This document shows positions 26,120 through 35,702 of a DNA stretch of 64,000 nucleotides, one piece after another. The notes below the pieces were generated by a model. The model made no database searches, was not told the origin of the DNA, and saw only the letters and a list, made by a program, of their open reading frames with translations. The position numbers were made by a program, and so were the translations under genes. Source of the stretch: Puia sp. (GTDB lineage Bacteria > Bacteroidota > Bacteroidia > Chitinophagales > Chitinophagaceae). Every line of letters begins with the position of its first letter. Position 1 is the first letter of the stretch. The DNA lies in contig JARLGZ010000269.1 of the NCBI GenBank assembly GCA_031292515.1, forward strand, positions 248,001 to 312,000. The letters are read 5' to 3'.

Positions 26120-27994
26120 ATGAAGATCGCTTTAGCCCAACAAAATTATCATATCGGGAATTTCGGAGAGAACCTTCGTAAGATCCTGGATGCGATCCGC
26201 CAGGCTAAAGAAGCCGGCGCCGACCTCGTCGTATTTTCAGAATTGTCGGTCTGCGGATACCCCCCCCGTGATTTTCTCGAGTTCGAAGATTTTATCAGGG
26301 AGACCGATGCGGCGATCGACCGGATCAGGCAGGAAGCGGATACCATAGGTGTGATCGTCGGGGCGCCGGCACGCAACCTGCGACCCGAAGGCAAAGACCT
26401 TCACAATGCCGCGTGGCTGCTTTATGAGAAGGAGATCAGGGGCGTTGCACACAAGACCTGTCTGCCAACCTATGACGTGTTCGACGAATACCGTTACTTT
26501 GAACCGGGCTTTGACTGGAAAGTCATCCCCTTCAAAGGTATAAATATTGCCCTGACCATCTGTGAAGACATCTGGAACCTCGGGGATAACCCCTTGTATC
26601 GTGTTTGTCCGATGGACCAGCTGATCGGTCAGCAGCCGGATTGCATGATCAATATCTCCGCCTCCCCCTTTGACTACGAGCAACAGGAATTACGCAAGGA
26701 AGTGGTTCGGCGCAATGTGCTGAAATATGGATTGCCGATGTTCTATTGCAATACGGTCGGCTCTCAGACCGAGATCGTGTTCGACGGCGGCAGTCTCGTC
26801 TACAGCGCGGAAGGAGAACCTCTCCTCGAAATGCGATATTTTGAAGAAGACTTCGCCTGCATCGACCTGCCGGGACCGGTGGCTCCCCTCTACATGGAGT
26901 TGTTGCCCGGCCTCTCCGTTGCGCTCGACGAAGGGAAAGAAACCCACCCGGGCGCCCACACAAGCCACCAGGCGCACAAGAACAGCCACCTGGAAAAGAA
27001 CCATCCTGGAAAGAACCACCTCGAAAACGTCCACCCGGAAAGCGCCCGCTCCGAAAACAGCGTACGCGAACCCCAGCCGGAATTCGACCAGGAGATGAAG
27101 AAGATCGGCGTCCCGGCTCCCGGAGAAATATTGACAGATCTCGTCTCCGATCTCCATATCAGCAGGATCCGGAAAGCCCTGGTGCTTGGTATCCGCGATT
27201 ATTTCCGGAAGATGGGTTTTTCAAAGGCCATCCTGGGAAGCAGCGGCGGTATCGACAGCGCGGTTACGCTGGCGCTGGCCTGCGAAGCATTGGGCAAAGA
27301 ACAGGTCAGGGCTGTGCTGATGCCTTCTCCCTATTCCAGCACCCACTCCGTCAGCGATGCGGAACAACTTTCGGTCAACCTGGGCAACCCCTACGATATT
27401 GTCCCCATCCGGGATGTCTATGAATCCTTTCTCGAAACCCTGCGGCCGATCTTTAAAGACCGCCCCTTCGACCTGGCGGAAGAGAATATCCAAAGCCGCT
27501 CCCGTGGCAACCTGCTCATGGGCATTGCCAATAAATTCGGGTATATCCTGCTGAATACCTCCAACAAGAGCGAGTTGTCGACCGGGTATGGTACGCTGTA
27601 CGGCGATATGGCCGGCGGACTGAGTGTCCTCGGCGATGTCTACAAGACGCAGGTCTTTGCCCTGGCGAAATATCTAAACCTTGAAAAAGAGACGATCCCG
27701 CTCTCCATCATCACCAAGGCGCCTTCCGCGGAGCTGAGACCGGACCAGAAGGATAGCGACAGCCTGCCCGAATACGATATCCTGGACCAGGTGCTCTACC
27801 AATATATAGAGAAGCGGCAGGGACCACGGGAGATCATCGCCAGGGGTGTTGACGAGACGCTGGTGAAAAGAGTCTTGAAAATGGTCAACGCCAATGAATA
27901 CAAACGCAACCAGTTCTGCCCCATTATCCGGGTAAGCCGCAAGGCATTTGGAGTAGGCAGGAGGGTCCCCATCGTCGGAAAATATCTGTCCTGA
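26120..27994 (+). CDS. nadE: glutamine-dependent NAD+ synthetase
   Basis: It amidates deamido-NAD to NAD+ with ATP, drawing ammonia from glutamine through an N-terminal nitrilase-fold glutaminase. The glutaminase domain spans about residues 1-265, with FSELSVCGYPPRD and the nucleophile Cys near 151 in ALTICEDIW. The synthetase domain follows with the PP-loop LGSSGGIDSAV near 375, NTSNKSELSTGYGTLYGD and PSAELRPDQKD. Between them, residues about 271-319 form an extra His/Lys/Glu-rich linker made of five-residue repeats (KNHPG, KNHLE, NVHPE), which the family does not normally have. Its total of 624 residues is longer than the usual bacterial two-domain NadE for this reason. Confidence 0.93.
   Translation: MKIALAQQNYHIGNFGENLRKILDAIRQAKEAGADLVVFSELSVCGYPPRDFLEFEDFIRETDAAIDRIRQEADTIGVIVGAPARNLRPEGKDLHNAAWLLYEKEIRGVAHKTCLPTYDVFDEYRYFEPGFDWKVIPFKGINIALTICEDIWNLGDNPLYRVCPMDQLIGQQPDCMINISASPFDYEQQELRKEVVRRNVLKYGLPMFYCNTVGSQTEIVFDGGSLVYSAEGEPLLEMRYFEEDFACIDLPGPVAPLYMELLPGLSVALDEGKETHPGAHTSHQAHKNSHLEKNHPGKNHLENVHPESARSENSVREPQPEFDQEMKKIGVPAPGEILTDLVSDLHISRIRKALVLGIRDYFRKMGFSKAILGSSGGIDSAVTLALACEALGKEQVRAVLMPSPYSSTHSVSDAEQLSVNLGNPYDIVPIRDVYESFLETLRPIFKDRPFDLAEENIQSRSRGNLLMGIANKFGYILLNTSNKSELSTGYGTLYGDMAGGLSVLGDVYKTQVFALAKYLNLEKETIPLSIITKAPSAELRPDQKDSDSLPEYDILDQVLYQYIEKRQGPREIIARGVDETLVKRVLKMVNANEYKRNQFCPIIRVSRKAFGVGRRVPIVGKYLS
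26973..27066 (+). repeat. 15-bp degenerate minisatellite in the nadE linker
   Basis: Units of about 15 bp resembling AAGAACCAYCCTGGA follow each other in frame and encode five-residue units ending in Glu or Gly (KNHPG, KNHLE, NVHPE, SARSE). The repeat lies exactly between the glutaminase and synthetase domains. Confidence 0.65.
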
Positions 27995-28042
27995 GACCAA
28001 TTCCCCGGCGGCTTCCGGTCTCAAAAGCCGGATTCATGATTG

Positions 28043-28135
28043 ACATTTCCGCGGGTGATCAACGTTCAGCTGGTAATCCACCTACCGCGAGTGACCCACG
28101 TCCCGCGAGTGATCCGCATTTCTGTAATGGGATCA
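28043..28135. repeat. 18-bp tandem repeat between convergent nadE and lipoprotein ends
   Basis: Four 18-bp units (28043-28060, 28061-28078, 28079-28096, 28097-28114), each ending GATC, AATC or GACC on the plus strand, are followed by a 20-bp fifth unit that runs into the stop codon of the minus-strand lipoprotein. Units 3 and 4 share CCGCGAGTGA. It fills most of the 138 bp between the two convergent genes. Confidence 0.7.
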
Positions 28136-28609
28136 ATGTTTCAAAGAGAGGAGATATCTGAAGGAGATGCCAAAGACAGTAGAGTCCTTATAAACGACGA
28201 GCGTCGAATCGGTAAGCTTGAAGATATTGACCCCGTTGACCAGGATAGGGTTGAAATTCGATTGCAGCATCGTCTGAGCGGTATTGAAGCTCCAGGTGAA
28301 AGCGGCCGTTTGAGGATCGTTGACATTGCATTTTGTAGCCCCTTCGTTCATGAGACCGGTACTATCCGCATTGAACTGGTAGGTATTGTCCTTCTCACAG
28401 GCGGGAATCGTCGTATCGCCTATATCTACGATGCCATCCATGTTATTGTCGATGCCGGAGGTATCATATTTCCAGGCACTCCTGGTGATCAGGGTCATCC
28501 TGGATTCCGAACCGCTATTGTTGCCGTTATTGCTGCTTTTGCTGCAGCCACTGACGACCAGGAAAAAAGCGATGGGAAAGAGCAGGCTGACCAGGAAAAG
28601 CTTCTTCAT
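28133..28609 (-). CDS. lipoprotein with Asp-rich loop, paralogue A
   Basis: A 158-residue SPII lipoprotein: MKKLFLVSLLFPIAFFLVV signal, lipobox VSGC, then a Ser/Asn/Gly-rich linker. The mature domain holds LITRSAWKYDTSG, an Asp-rich loop DNNMDGIVDIGDT, and CEKDNTYQFNADSTG with ATKCNV. This looks like a lipocalin-like small beta-barrel, as in other Bacteroidota SPII proteins. The protein coded just upstream (28767-29213) shares the same order: W-K-Y, Asp loop, ACEKD/GCEKD, EGAxKC. The two conserved Cys may form a disulfide. The start at 28609 is chosen because it gives a proper signal peptide. Confidence 0.75.
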   Translation of the reverse strand: MKKLFLVSLLFPIAFFLVVSGCSKSSNNGNNSGSESRMTLITRSAWKYDTSGIDNNMDGIVDIGDTTIPACEKDNTYQFNADSTGLMNEGATKCNVNDPQTAAFTWSFNTAQTMLQSNFNPILVNGVNIFKLTDSTLVVYKDSTVFGISFRYLLSLKH

Positions 28610-28766
28610 ATTCGACTTTATTGGATCTGACCCCATAACTAAAAAGTCCCCGGTTTATTGTCCCGGAACTGTTAAATTCCGATCCCTCCCGGGTACCTGC
28701 CGGATTCTTCCCGGATTCTTGATTGTCAGGGTCTTTGCCATCCGGACCTTCGCCATTAGCCGACAG

Positions 28767-29213
28767 CTAATGTCTGAAAACGATTACATATCTCGTAGTG
28801 ACCCCGCCCAGATTCTGATCGGCGAAGATCTCCAGTCTTTCCCGGGATAATGTCTTAACGGTGAAATATTGGTCCTGGAAATAAAGCGTGCTGTCATTAT
28901 TTTGAAAAGCCCACATAAAAGGCAGGGATCCGGGTTCGGCCACACGGCATTTGATCGCCCCCTCGTCTAATGTTCCGCTGCCATCCGGGTTGAAAACGAC
29001 GGCATCGTCCTTCTCACAACCGGCAATCCGGGGGTCAAGGGCGTCGAAAACACCATCATCGTCGGAATCGAAGCCCGCTTTTTCGTATTTCCAGGGCGAC
29101 TGGGTGAGAAGCTCGATATCCCGCCCCGAAGAGCCTTTCTTTCCACAACCCACGGTCAGGAGACAGGCGGCCAGCCATAAGGCGATTAATTTACAGGGGA
29201 TAGCTGTCGTCAT
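28767..29213 (-). CDS. lipoprotein with Asp-rich loop, paralogue B
   Basis: A 148-residue SPII lipoprotein (lipobox LTVGC) that is clearly related to the downstream gene. LLTQSPWKYEKAGF is followed by the Asp loop DSDDDGVFDALDPR, then AGCEKDDAVVFNPDGSG, EGAIKC and a C-terminal strand RYVIVFRH matching RYLLSLKH of the partner. The Asp loop resembles calcium-binding DxDxDG loops. Both genes are on the same strand, 157 bp apart, so they arose by tandem duplication. The spacer holds decayed direct repeats (AAGAATCCGG twice on the minus strand). The function is unknown. Confidence 0.75.
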   Translation of the reverse strand: MTTAIPCKLIALWLAACLLTVGCGKKGSSGRDIELLTQSPWKYEKAGFDSDDDGVFDALDPRIAGCEKDDAVVFNPDGSGTLDEGAIKCRVAEPGSLPFMWAFQNNDSTLYFQDQYFTVKTLSRERLEIFADQNLGGVTTRYVIVFRH

Positions 29214-29234
29214 GCCAATTAGACAACGCAAATG

Positions 29235-29277
29235 CCGGAAGGTTTAAGCTTTACCCGGCCTTCCGGTTAAAACCGGA
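29235..29277. other. overlapping hairpins between divergent genes
   Basis: CCGGAAGG (29235-29242) can pair with CCTTCCGG (29259-29266), while TCCGGTT (29262-29268) can instead pair with AACCGGA (29271-29277). The two stems share TCCGG and exclude each other. They lie between the lipoprotein start (29213) and moxR (29374), so they may sit in either 5' leader. Confidence 0.35.
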
Positions 29278-29373
29278 TTAAAACTTTTAACTGTATTTTT
29301 TATTGGGGCAAGCTAGTTGCAAGGGCAATGAATTCGTATTTTGCGACATAATATCAAATAATATAAAAAGACT

Positions 29374-30375
<1,002 letters not shown>

Positions 30376-30389
30376 TCTAAACCGCAAAT

Positions 30390-31268
30390 ATGCTGACAAC
30401 GGCGGAAATACTGAAAAAAGTCCGGGAGCTGGAAATCAAGAGCAAGAAGCTGACCCGTCACCTCTTTACGGGAGAGTACCACAGCGCCTTCAAGGGGCGT
30501 GGCATGAGCTTCCGGGAAGTGCGGGAATACTACGCAGGCGACGATACCCGCTTCATAGACTGGAACGTGTCGGCCAGGTTCAATCACCCTTTCAGCAAAT
30601 TGTTCGAAGAAGAACGCGAATTGACGGTAATGTTGCTGGTAGACGTGAGCGCGAGCTCCCTGTTCGGAACGGTTCATGCCCGAAAAAAAGACCTGATCAC
30701 GGAGATCTGCGCAGTACTGGCTTTTTCCGCTATCAACAACAATGACAAAGTGGGCATCATCCTCTTCAGCGACAAGATCGAGCGTTATATCCCTCCCAAG
30801 AAAGGAAGAACGCAGGTGCTTTACATCGTCCGCGAATTGCTGATGACCGAACCGAAGCGAAAGGGGACTGACCTGAACGAAGCCGTCCGTTTCTTTAACC
30901 GGTCGACACGGCAGAAAAGTATCTCTTTCCTGCTTAGCGATTTTGCGGACAGCAAATTCGAAGATGCCCTGAAAGTCGCGGGGAAAAAACATGATCTGAC
31001 GGGAATAAAAGTCTATGATAAAATGGACATGCAATTGCCGGATATCGGGTTGGTCGAAGTGGAAGACGCGGAGACGGGGAAGACACAGTGGGTAGATACG
31101 GGCGATTACATGGTACGCAATCACTACCAGCGACATTTCTTTTTGGAGACCGAATATTGCAAGAATATTTTCCTCAAAGCAGGTTGCGATCTTCTGCACG
31201 TGCGCACCGACGAAGACTACGTAAAAATATTGCAGAAATTTTTCATCGGGCGGCGCAGACCGGTATAG
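30390..31268 (+). CDS. DUF58 protein of the MoxR/Bat operon
   Basis: A 292-residue soluble protein whose N-terminal GEYHSAFKGRGMSFREVREY and DDTRFIDWNVSAR are the DUF58 signature. The C-terminal half is a degenerate VWA domain with LLVDVSASS as its metal-site equivalent near residue 84. DUF58 proteins always accompany MoxR ATPases and probably present or receive the substrate. It lies 14 bp after moxR and 17 bp before the BatD-like gene. Confidence 0.92.
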   Translation: MLTTAEILKKVRELEIKSKKLTRHLFTGEYHSAFKGRGMSFREVREYYAGDDTRFIDWNVSARFNHPFSKLFEEERELTVMLLVDVSASSLFGTVHARKKDLITEICAVLAFSAINNNDKVGIILFSDKIERYIPPKKGRTQVLYIVRELLMTEPKRKGTDLNEAVRFFNRSTRQKSISFLLSDFADSKFEDALKVAGKKHDLTGIKVYDKMDMQLPDIGLVEVEDAETGKTQWVDTGDYMVRNHYQRHFFLETEYCKNIFLKAGCDLLHVRTDEDYVKILQKFFIGRRRPV

Positions 31269-31285
31269 TACATGAGAAAGCAACA

Positions 31286-32215
31286 ATGACATTGAGAAAG
31301 TACCAAAGACATATAGCAGGGATTATACCAGCAATCTTTTTTTTGCTCGTTCAGACGACCGGGGCGCAGGCTCAGAACGCGGTTTCCGTGCGTGCCGGCA
31401 TCGATCGCCAACGGATTCTTGTCGGACAGCCGGTGCAACTGACACTGGAAGCCACGATACCCGCGGGAACGCCCTTCACCTGGTATCCTCTCGATAGCAT
31501 CCCGCATTTCGAACTCGTGGACCGCGGCGCCGTGGATTCGGTGACGACACCCGAGGGCATGGTATACAGGCAGAAGGTACACCTCACGAGTTTCGATTCA
31601 GGCCGTTTGTTCATCCCTGCTTTGCCCCTTGTCATTGGCAATACCCAATACCTGACCGACTCCCTGCCCGTAGACGTCAGTTTTTCAAAGTTCGACCCCA
31701 ACCAGGACTATCATGATATAAAGGATATCATGGACGTAGAGAACCCGTATGCCAAATGGATACCCTGGATCGTGGCCGTCACTACCTTGCTGTCTGTGGG
31801 CCTGGTCGTCTGGCTGGTTCGCAGGAAGAAGGCGCGGAGACAGCAACCCGTAGCCCCTCCCGTTATATTGTCCCCGTATGAGGAAGCCTTAAAAATGCTG
31901 GAAGAACTCCGGCAGCAGCGTCTGCCCGAAAGTGGTCAGGTGAAGGCTTACTATACGGGTCTGAACGATATTCTCCGGAAATTCATCCAGCGGAGGTTGA
32001 ATATAACTACCCTCGAGAAGACCAACGAAGAATTGATCGCCCGGTTAATGGGGCTGTCCCTTTCAGGTGAACAGTTTGCCCGGCTATCCGAAGCCCTTCG
32101 CATCAGCGATGCCGTGAAATTTGCCAAATACCTGCCCGATGAACAGGATAATCAGCGAAATTTCGCCATTATTCATTCCTCCGTGGAATTATTAAACGAG
32201 GTGGGAGGAGAATAG
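31286..32215 (+). CDS. BatD-like periplasmic/membrane protein of the MoxR operon
   Basis: A 309-residue protein with a signal peptide cleaved after GAQAQ (residue 30), an extracytoplasmic beta domain (VRAGIDRQRILVGQPVQLTLEATI, as in BatD), one membrane helix at about 157-178 and a cytoplasmic helical tail. The tail carries AYYTGLNDILRKFIQRR, as in DUF4381-like proteins. Its order between DUF58 and the VWA protein fits the Bat operon. The frame is open upstream to 31088, overlapping DUF58, but the ATG at 31286 begins the signal peptide. Its stop codon lies in a 17-bp tandem repeat. Confidence 0.82.
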   Translation: MTLRKYQRHIAGIIPAIFFLLVQTTGAQAQNAVSVRAGIDRQRILVGQPVQLTLEATIPAGTPFTWYPLDSIPHFELVDRGAVDSVTTPEGMVYRQKVHLTSFDSGRLFIPALPLVIGNTQYLTDSLPVDVSFSKFDPNQDYHDIKDIMDVENPYAKWIPWIVAVTTLLSVGLVVWLVRRKKARRQQPVAPPVILSPYEEALKMLEELRQQRLPESGQVKAYYTGLNDILRKFIQRRLNITTLEKTNEELIARLMGLSLSGEQFARLSEALRISDAVKFAKYLPDEQDNQRNFAIIHSSVELLNEVGGE

Positions 32216-32245
32216 ATAGGAGTAGAATATAGATAGGAGTGGAAT
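32212..32245 (+). repeat. two 17-bp units at the BatD-like stop codon
   Basis: ATAGATAGGAGTAGAAT (32212-32228) is followed directly by ATAGATAGGAGTGGAAT (32229-32245), one mismatch. The stop TAG (32213-32215) is inside unit 1. Three CGATAA copies follow before the next start at 32284. Confidence 0.8.
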
Positions 32246-32283
32246 AAAGAAACATGATAACGATAAAAAACGATAACCGATAA

Positions 32284-33288
32284 GTGCTATACGACTGGCT
32301 ACAACATATCAGCTTTGCCCACCCCGCCTTTTTCGGGTTGTTCCTCGGGATCCCCTTCCTGGTCTACTGGCAATTGAAAAAGGCGGACCGGTCCCAGGGG
32401 ACCCTGGTCGTTTCGACGGTCAGCCCTTTCGGGAAGGTCAGGTCCTGGAAAAACAGCTTTCGTCACACGACCTGGGTCCTGAGGATCCTGATGCTGTCCT
32501 GCCTGATCGTAGCGCTTGCGCGCCCGCAGACAAGATATGACGAACAACTGGTAAGCGGCGAGGGCATCGATATCGTCTTATGCCTGGATATAAGCGGCAG
32601 CATGCTGGCCCAGGATTTTACGCCGAACCGGATGGAGGCAGCCAAAAACGTAGCCGGCGAATTCATTGACAATCGGCCCACCGACCGTATCGGGCTCGTG
32701 ATCTTCTCCGGGGAGAGCTTTACGATGTGCCCGCTCACCACGGATCGTTCCGTCCTTAAAGCACAACTGGCGTCCGTACAGAGTGGCCTGCTCGATGACG
32801 GAACGGCGATCGGGTCGGGCCTGGCCACCGGGGTCGACCGTCTGCGCTCTTCTCCATCCAAAAGCAAGGTCATCATCCTGCTGACCGATGGCGAAAACAA
32901 TGGAGGCCTGATCGACCCGAATACGGCCAAAGAGATCGCAAAATCGCTCGGAGTAAGGGTATATACCATCGGCATGGGAACGGAAGGTTATGCGCCCGTG
33001 CCGGTTCGCACGGCCGGCGGCGTCATCATGGAACGCGAGAAGGTGAACATCGACGAGAAACTGCTCACACAGATCGCCACCGAAACCGGCGGAAAATACT
33101 ATCGCGCCCGTGACAACGAAGGCCTCAAAAATATCTATACCGAGATCGATAAACTGGAAAAATCCCGTGTCGAAGTCACGGCCCTGAAGAGATACAACGA
33201 ACACTTCTTCCCCTTCGCCCTCGCCGCCGCCGCCCTGCTGTTGCTGGAGATGGCCCTGCGGTTCACCTTGTTCCGGAAATTCCCGTAG
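32284..33288 (+). CDS. BatA-like VWA-domain membrane protein
   Basis: 334 residues: N-terminal membrane segments near 13-31 and 64-81, a von Willebrand A domain with intact metal site DISGSM (102-107), LLTDGENNGG and a C-terminal helix near 302-320. This is the BatA architecture, facing the periplasm or held at the membrane. An in-frame TAA directly precedes the GTG at 32284 and the next Met is far downstream, so a GTG start is forced. The usual following batB, batC, batD and batE are absent; RsgA comes next. Confidence 0.88.
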   Translation: MLYDWLQHISFAHPAFFGLFLGIPFLVYWQLKKADRSQGTLVVSTVSPFGKVRSWKNSFRHTTWVLRILMLSCLIVALARPQTRYDEQLVSGEGIDIVLCLDISGSMLAQDFTPNRMEAAKNVAGEFIDNRPTDRIGLVIFSGESFTMCPLTTDRSVLKAQLASVQSGLLDDGTAIGSGLATGVDRLRSSPSKSKVIILLTDGENNGGLIDPNTAKEIAKSLGVRVYTIGMGTEGYAPVPVRTAGGVIMEREKVNIDEKLLTQIATETGGKYYRARDNEGLKNIYTEIDKLEKSRVEVTALKRYNEHFFPFALAAAALLLLEMALRFTLFRKFP

Positions 33289-33321
33289 AGGAGCGCCAGG
33301 CCCCGTATTTTACAAAACACG

Positions 33322-33329
33322 TACCTTCG
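33322..33329 (+). promoter_or_regulatory. TACCTTCG box four bases before the rsgA start
   Basis: A TAnnTTTG-like octamer with one mismatch, ending 4 bp before the ATG at 33334, the same spacing as at nadE. It implies that rsgA has its own, nearly leaderless promoter. Confidence 0.35.
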
Positions 33330-33333
33330 GCCC

Positions 33334-34368
33334 ATGCGAGGGAAAGTATATAAATCCACGGGAAGCTGGTATGTAGTGAGAACTGCGGAAGGAGAGGTCT
33401 GGAACGCCCGGCTGAAAGGCGTTTTTAAACTCGACGGCATCACCTCCACCAACCCGGTGTCGGTTGGCGACGTGGTCTCGATGGAGCCCGAGAATCCGGA
33501 CGAGAAGACCGCGATTATAACGGAGATAGCAGACCGACAAAACTATATCAACAGACAGTCTCCTTCCCATAAGATGCAGCATCACATCGTGGCCGCCAAT
33601 ATCGACCAGGTGCTGCTGATCTGTACGCTTAAAGAACCAAAAACCTCCCAGGGGTTCATCGACCGCTTCCTCGTCACCTCGGAAGCCTATCATATCCCCG
33701 CCATCCTCGTCTTTAACAAGGCGGACCTCTACCGGCAAAAGGAGCTGGATAAGTTTGCACAGTGGAAGACGATGTACGAATCCCTGGGCTACCATGTGAT
33801 CCTGATGAGTATAAAAGAGCTCACGGGCGTGGAAGAAGCCCGGGCAACCCTGGCGGGCAGGATCACCCTCCTAAGCGGTCATTCCGGCGTCGGAAAATCT
33901 TCATTTATCAATACGGTATTCCCGGCCTTGCATCTGAAGACCCACCAGGTGAGCGGCTGGAGCGGCAAAGGCATCCATACGACCACTTTTGCGGAGATGT
34001 TCGATCTTCCGCCTCTGCCGGCTCCGCCCATCGGCACAGCGGCTCAACCCACCGGGACGATCAGTCCATCCACTGGCGCAATCAGTCCATCCGCTGACGG
34101 GAAAGAGCAAAATCCGGCTCCCGCGGGCCAGATCATAGACACCCCCGGCATGCGGGAATTCGGCATCGTGGATATTTCCAGGCAGGAGCTATCCGGCTAT
34201 TTTCCGGAGATGAGAGCGTTGGCGGGGCTGTGCCAGTTCAACAACTGCCTGCACGCGGAAGAACCCGGCTGTGTCGTAAAAGAGGCGGTGCAGCAGGAGC
34301 GGATCGCCATGGACAGGTATATCAGCTACAGGAGCATCCTGGACTCGATAGAAGAGAATGTTTTTTGA
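33334..34368 (+). CDS. rsgA: small ribosomal subunit biogenesis GTPase RsgA
   Basis: A circularly permuted GTPase that checks late 30S assembly. The order is an N-terminal OB fold, NKADLYRQ (G4) near residue 128, GHSGVGKSSF (G1) near 182, DTPGMREFG (G3) near 269, and a C-terminal zinc site with CQFNNCLHAEEPGC. Between G1 and G3, residues about 227-266 hold an extra Pro/Thr/Ser-rich segment of seven-residue repeats (QPTGTIS, PSTGAIS, PSADGKE) encoded by 21-bp units. That loop normally joins the switch regions and is short, so this is an unusual expansion. At 344 residues it is somewhat long for the family. Confidence 0.93.
   Translation: MRGKVYKSTGSWYVVRTAEGEVWNARLKGVFKLDGITSTNPVSVGDVVSMEPENPDEKTAIITEIADRQNYINRQSPSHKMQHHIVAANIDQVLLICTLKEPKTSQGFIDRFLVTSEAYHIPAILVFNKADLYRQKELDKFAQWKTMYESLGYHVILMSIKELTGVEEARATLAGRITLLSGHSGVGKSSFINTVFPALHLKTHQVSGWSGKGIHTTTFAEMFDLPPLPAPPIGTAAQPTGTISPSTGAISPSADGKEQNPAPAGQIIDTPGMREFGIVDISRQELSGYFPEMRALAGLCQFNNCLHAEEPGCVVKEAVQQERIAMDRYISYRSILDSIEENVF
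34042..34104 (+). repeat. 21-bp tandem repeat inside rsgA
   Basis: Three in-frame 21-bp units encode QPTGTIS, PSTGAIS and PSADGKE in the loop between G1 and G3. Units 1 and 2 share ATCAGT ends and CCA-CC starts; unit 3 is more diverged. Confidence 0.65.
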
Positions 34369-34470
34369 TTCTTTTAACAGAGGTACTCCCGCATTTGCCC
34401 TCCCGCGGACTGCCTCGGCGAAAGTTGGCATGAGATTCGTCTAAGGTATCCAAAAGAAGATATCGTGCAA

Positions 34471-34914
34471 ATGGAATTACAAAACAAGAGAAGATGGAAG
34501 GACCGGCTGATCCGCGCAGGCCTTATAAGCGGGATCGTGTTTTTTGGCTTTATTTTCCCCGATTCACTTTCCGATCATGAGAAAATGATTCATTTCGCGG
34601 CACATGTAGGCATGAGCTTTTGTGTCGCCTCCTTTCTGTATGTGCTTTGCAATATAAGATTCCGGATTCCCAAAAAGCGCTCGCACATCATATTGATAGC
34701 TGTCACCCTCGTTATTGGCGCGATCTACAAATATGTCGAAATATCAGGGGAAGGCATCCTCCACCTCTATTCTCTCCCCGATTTATTGACGGTTACCGGC
34801 TGCTATACGTCGATGTCACAGAACATCACGGGCATCCTGGCAGCTATCCTGCTGATAGAATATGCGGCGGCCTATATGAAGAACATGGGGTCCGGGCGCA
34901 GCGCACCGGCCTGA
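34471..34914 (+). CDS. VanZ-like small membrane protein
   Basis: 147 residues with four predicted membrane helices (about 12-30, 43-62, 72-92 and 115-135). The motif HFAAHVGMSFCVA after the first helix and the polar YKYVEI turn resemble VanZ-like proteins, whose role is unclear outside glycopeptide resistance. The ATG at 34471 is preferred to the GTG two codons upstream. It converges on the next gene with 2 bp between stops. Confidence 0.65.
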   Translation: MELQNKRRWKDRLIRAGLISGIVFFGFIFPDSLSDHEKMIHFAAHVGMSFCVASFLYVLCNIRFRIPKKRSHIILIAVTLVIGAIYKYVEISGEGILHLYSLPDLLTVTGCYTSMSQNITGILAAILLIEYAAAYMKNMGSGRSAPA

Positions 34915-34916
34915 CC

Positions 34917-35249
34917 TCAGGACATATACCGTTTTGCCGTGTTGATCATGAGCTTGTTCTCCAGGAACCTCGCGACTTCGACAACCGCATCGTTGTCTTT
35001 TCTGGGCGCCTCCCGGAATTTACGCGGATAGATGGAAATACCCGTATAGATATTGTAATGCAGGGTGAGGGTGTGATTCTTGTAAAGGAAGTCCCACATC
35101 AGGGAATCGAAATCATCCGTCTTTTGCATGAATTTGATATCCAGGTCATCGGAGAGGATGTTGGCAACTTCATAAAATCTTTTAAGGCCGCAATCGTCAT
35201 CTATGACTGCTTCTGTGCATCCGAAATCGGTGCGGAGGGTGAGGCTCAT
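34917..35249 (-). CDS. conserved-looking hypothetical protein, 110 residues
   Basis: No family recognised. The protein is soluble, mixed alpha/beta, with FDSLMWDFLYKNHTLTLHYN followed by TGISIYPRK and an acidic helix (NDAVVEVARFLENKLM). It has the look of a small immunity- or chaperone-like cytosolic protein, but nothing in the sequence or context proves this. It starts ATG at 35249 and nearly abuts the convergent VanZ-like gene. Confidence 0.6.
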   Translation of the reverse strand: MSLTLRTDFGCTEAVIDDDCGLKRFYEVANILSDDLDIKFMQKTDDFDSLMWDFLYKNHTLTLHYNIYTGISIYPRKFREAPRKDNDAVVEVARFLENKLMINTAKRYMS

Positions 35250-35337
35250 AGTGGTAGGGATTTAGTTTATAGTAGGGTTCGTATTCGCGTTCTGTCAACA
35301 AGACAACTCAACACTTGCCTTATAGTCACTTATGCAC

Positions 35338-35526
35338 TTATGCCTTAAATTTCGCCGCTTTCGGTACCTTTTCGCCACTCAATATCCTTTCTGCGCCCAC
35401 GTTCTTGCCGTCGCTGGGACATCCATACTTAGGACCGAATATATTATGATAGAGATTACAAGAGATGGTTCCGCTGGAGATCATCGCTAATAACAGGAGA
35501 GAGCATATAGATTTACCTGCTTTCAT
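35338..35526 (-). CDS. small SPII lipoprotein
   Basis: A 62-residue lipoprotein: MKAGKSICSLLLLAMISS signal, lipobox GTISC, then NLYHNIFGPKYGCPSDGKN followed by VGAERILSGEK and a Lys-rich end. Such YGCPxxGKNVGAE proteins are frequent in Chitinophagaceae, as far as I recall, with no known role. The ATG at 35526 begins the signal peptide; the frame upstream to 35586 does not. Confidence 0.75.
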   Translation of the reverse strand: MKAGKSICSLLLLAMISSGTISCNLYHNIFGPKYGCPSDGKNVGAERILSGEKVPKAAKFKA

Positions 35527-35702
35527 GGGATAGTAATTAAACGATCTAAACCTACAAATATTATACAGTATTTGCAAGTGTAACACCGGTATTTATTATC
35601 CGGCTTGCATTTCGAAGACATCGGCCCGGAAGACCAAAATGCATCCGACCCCCTGGTGTCTTAGATGCAATAGGTTAGAAATTAAGAGATTACCCTTAGA
35701 CC

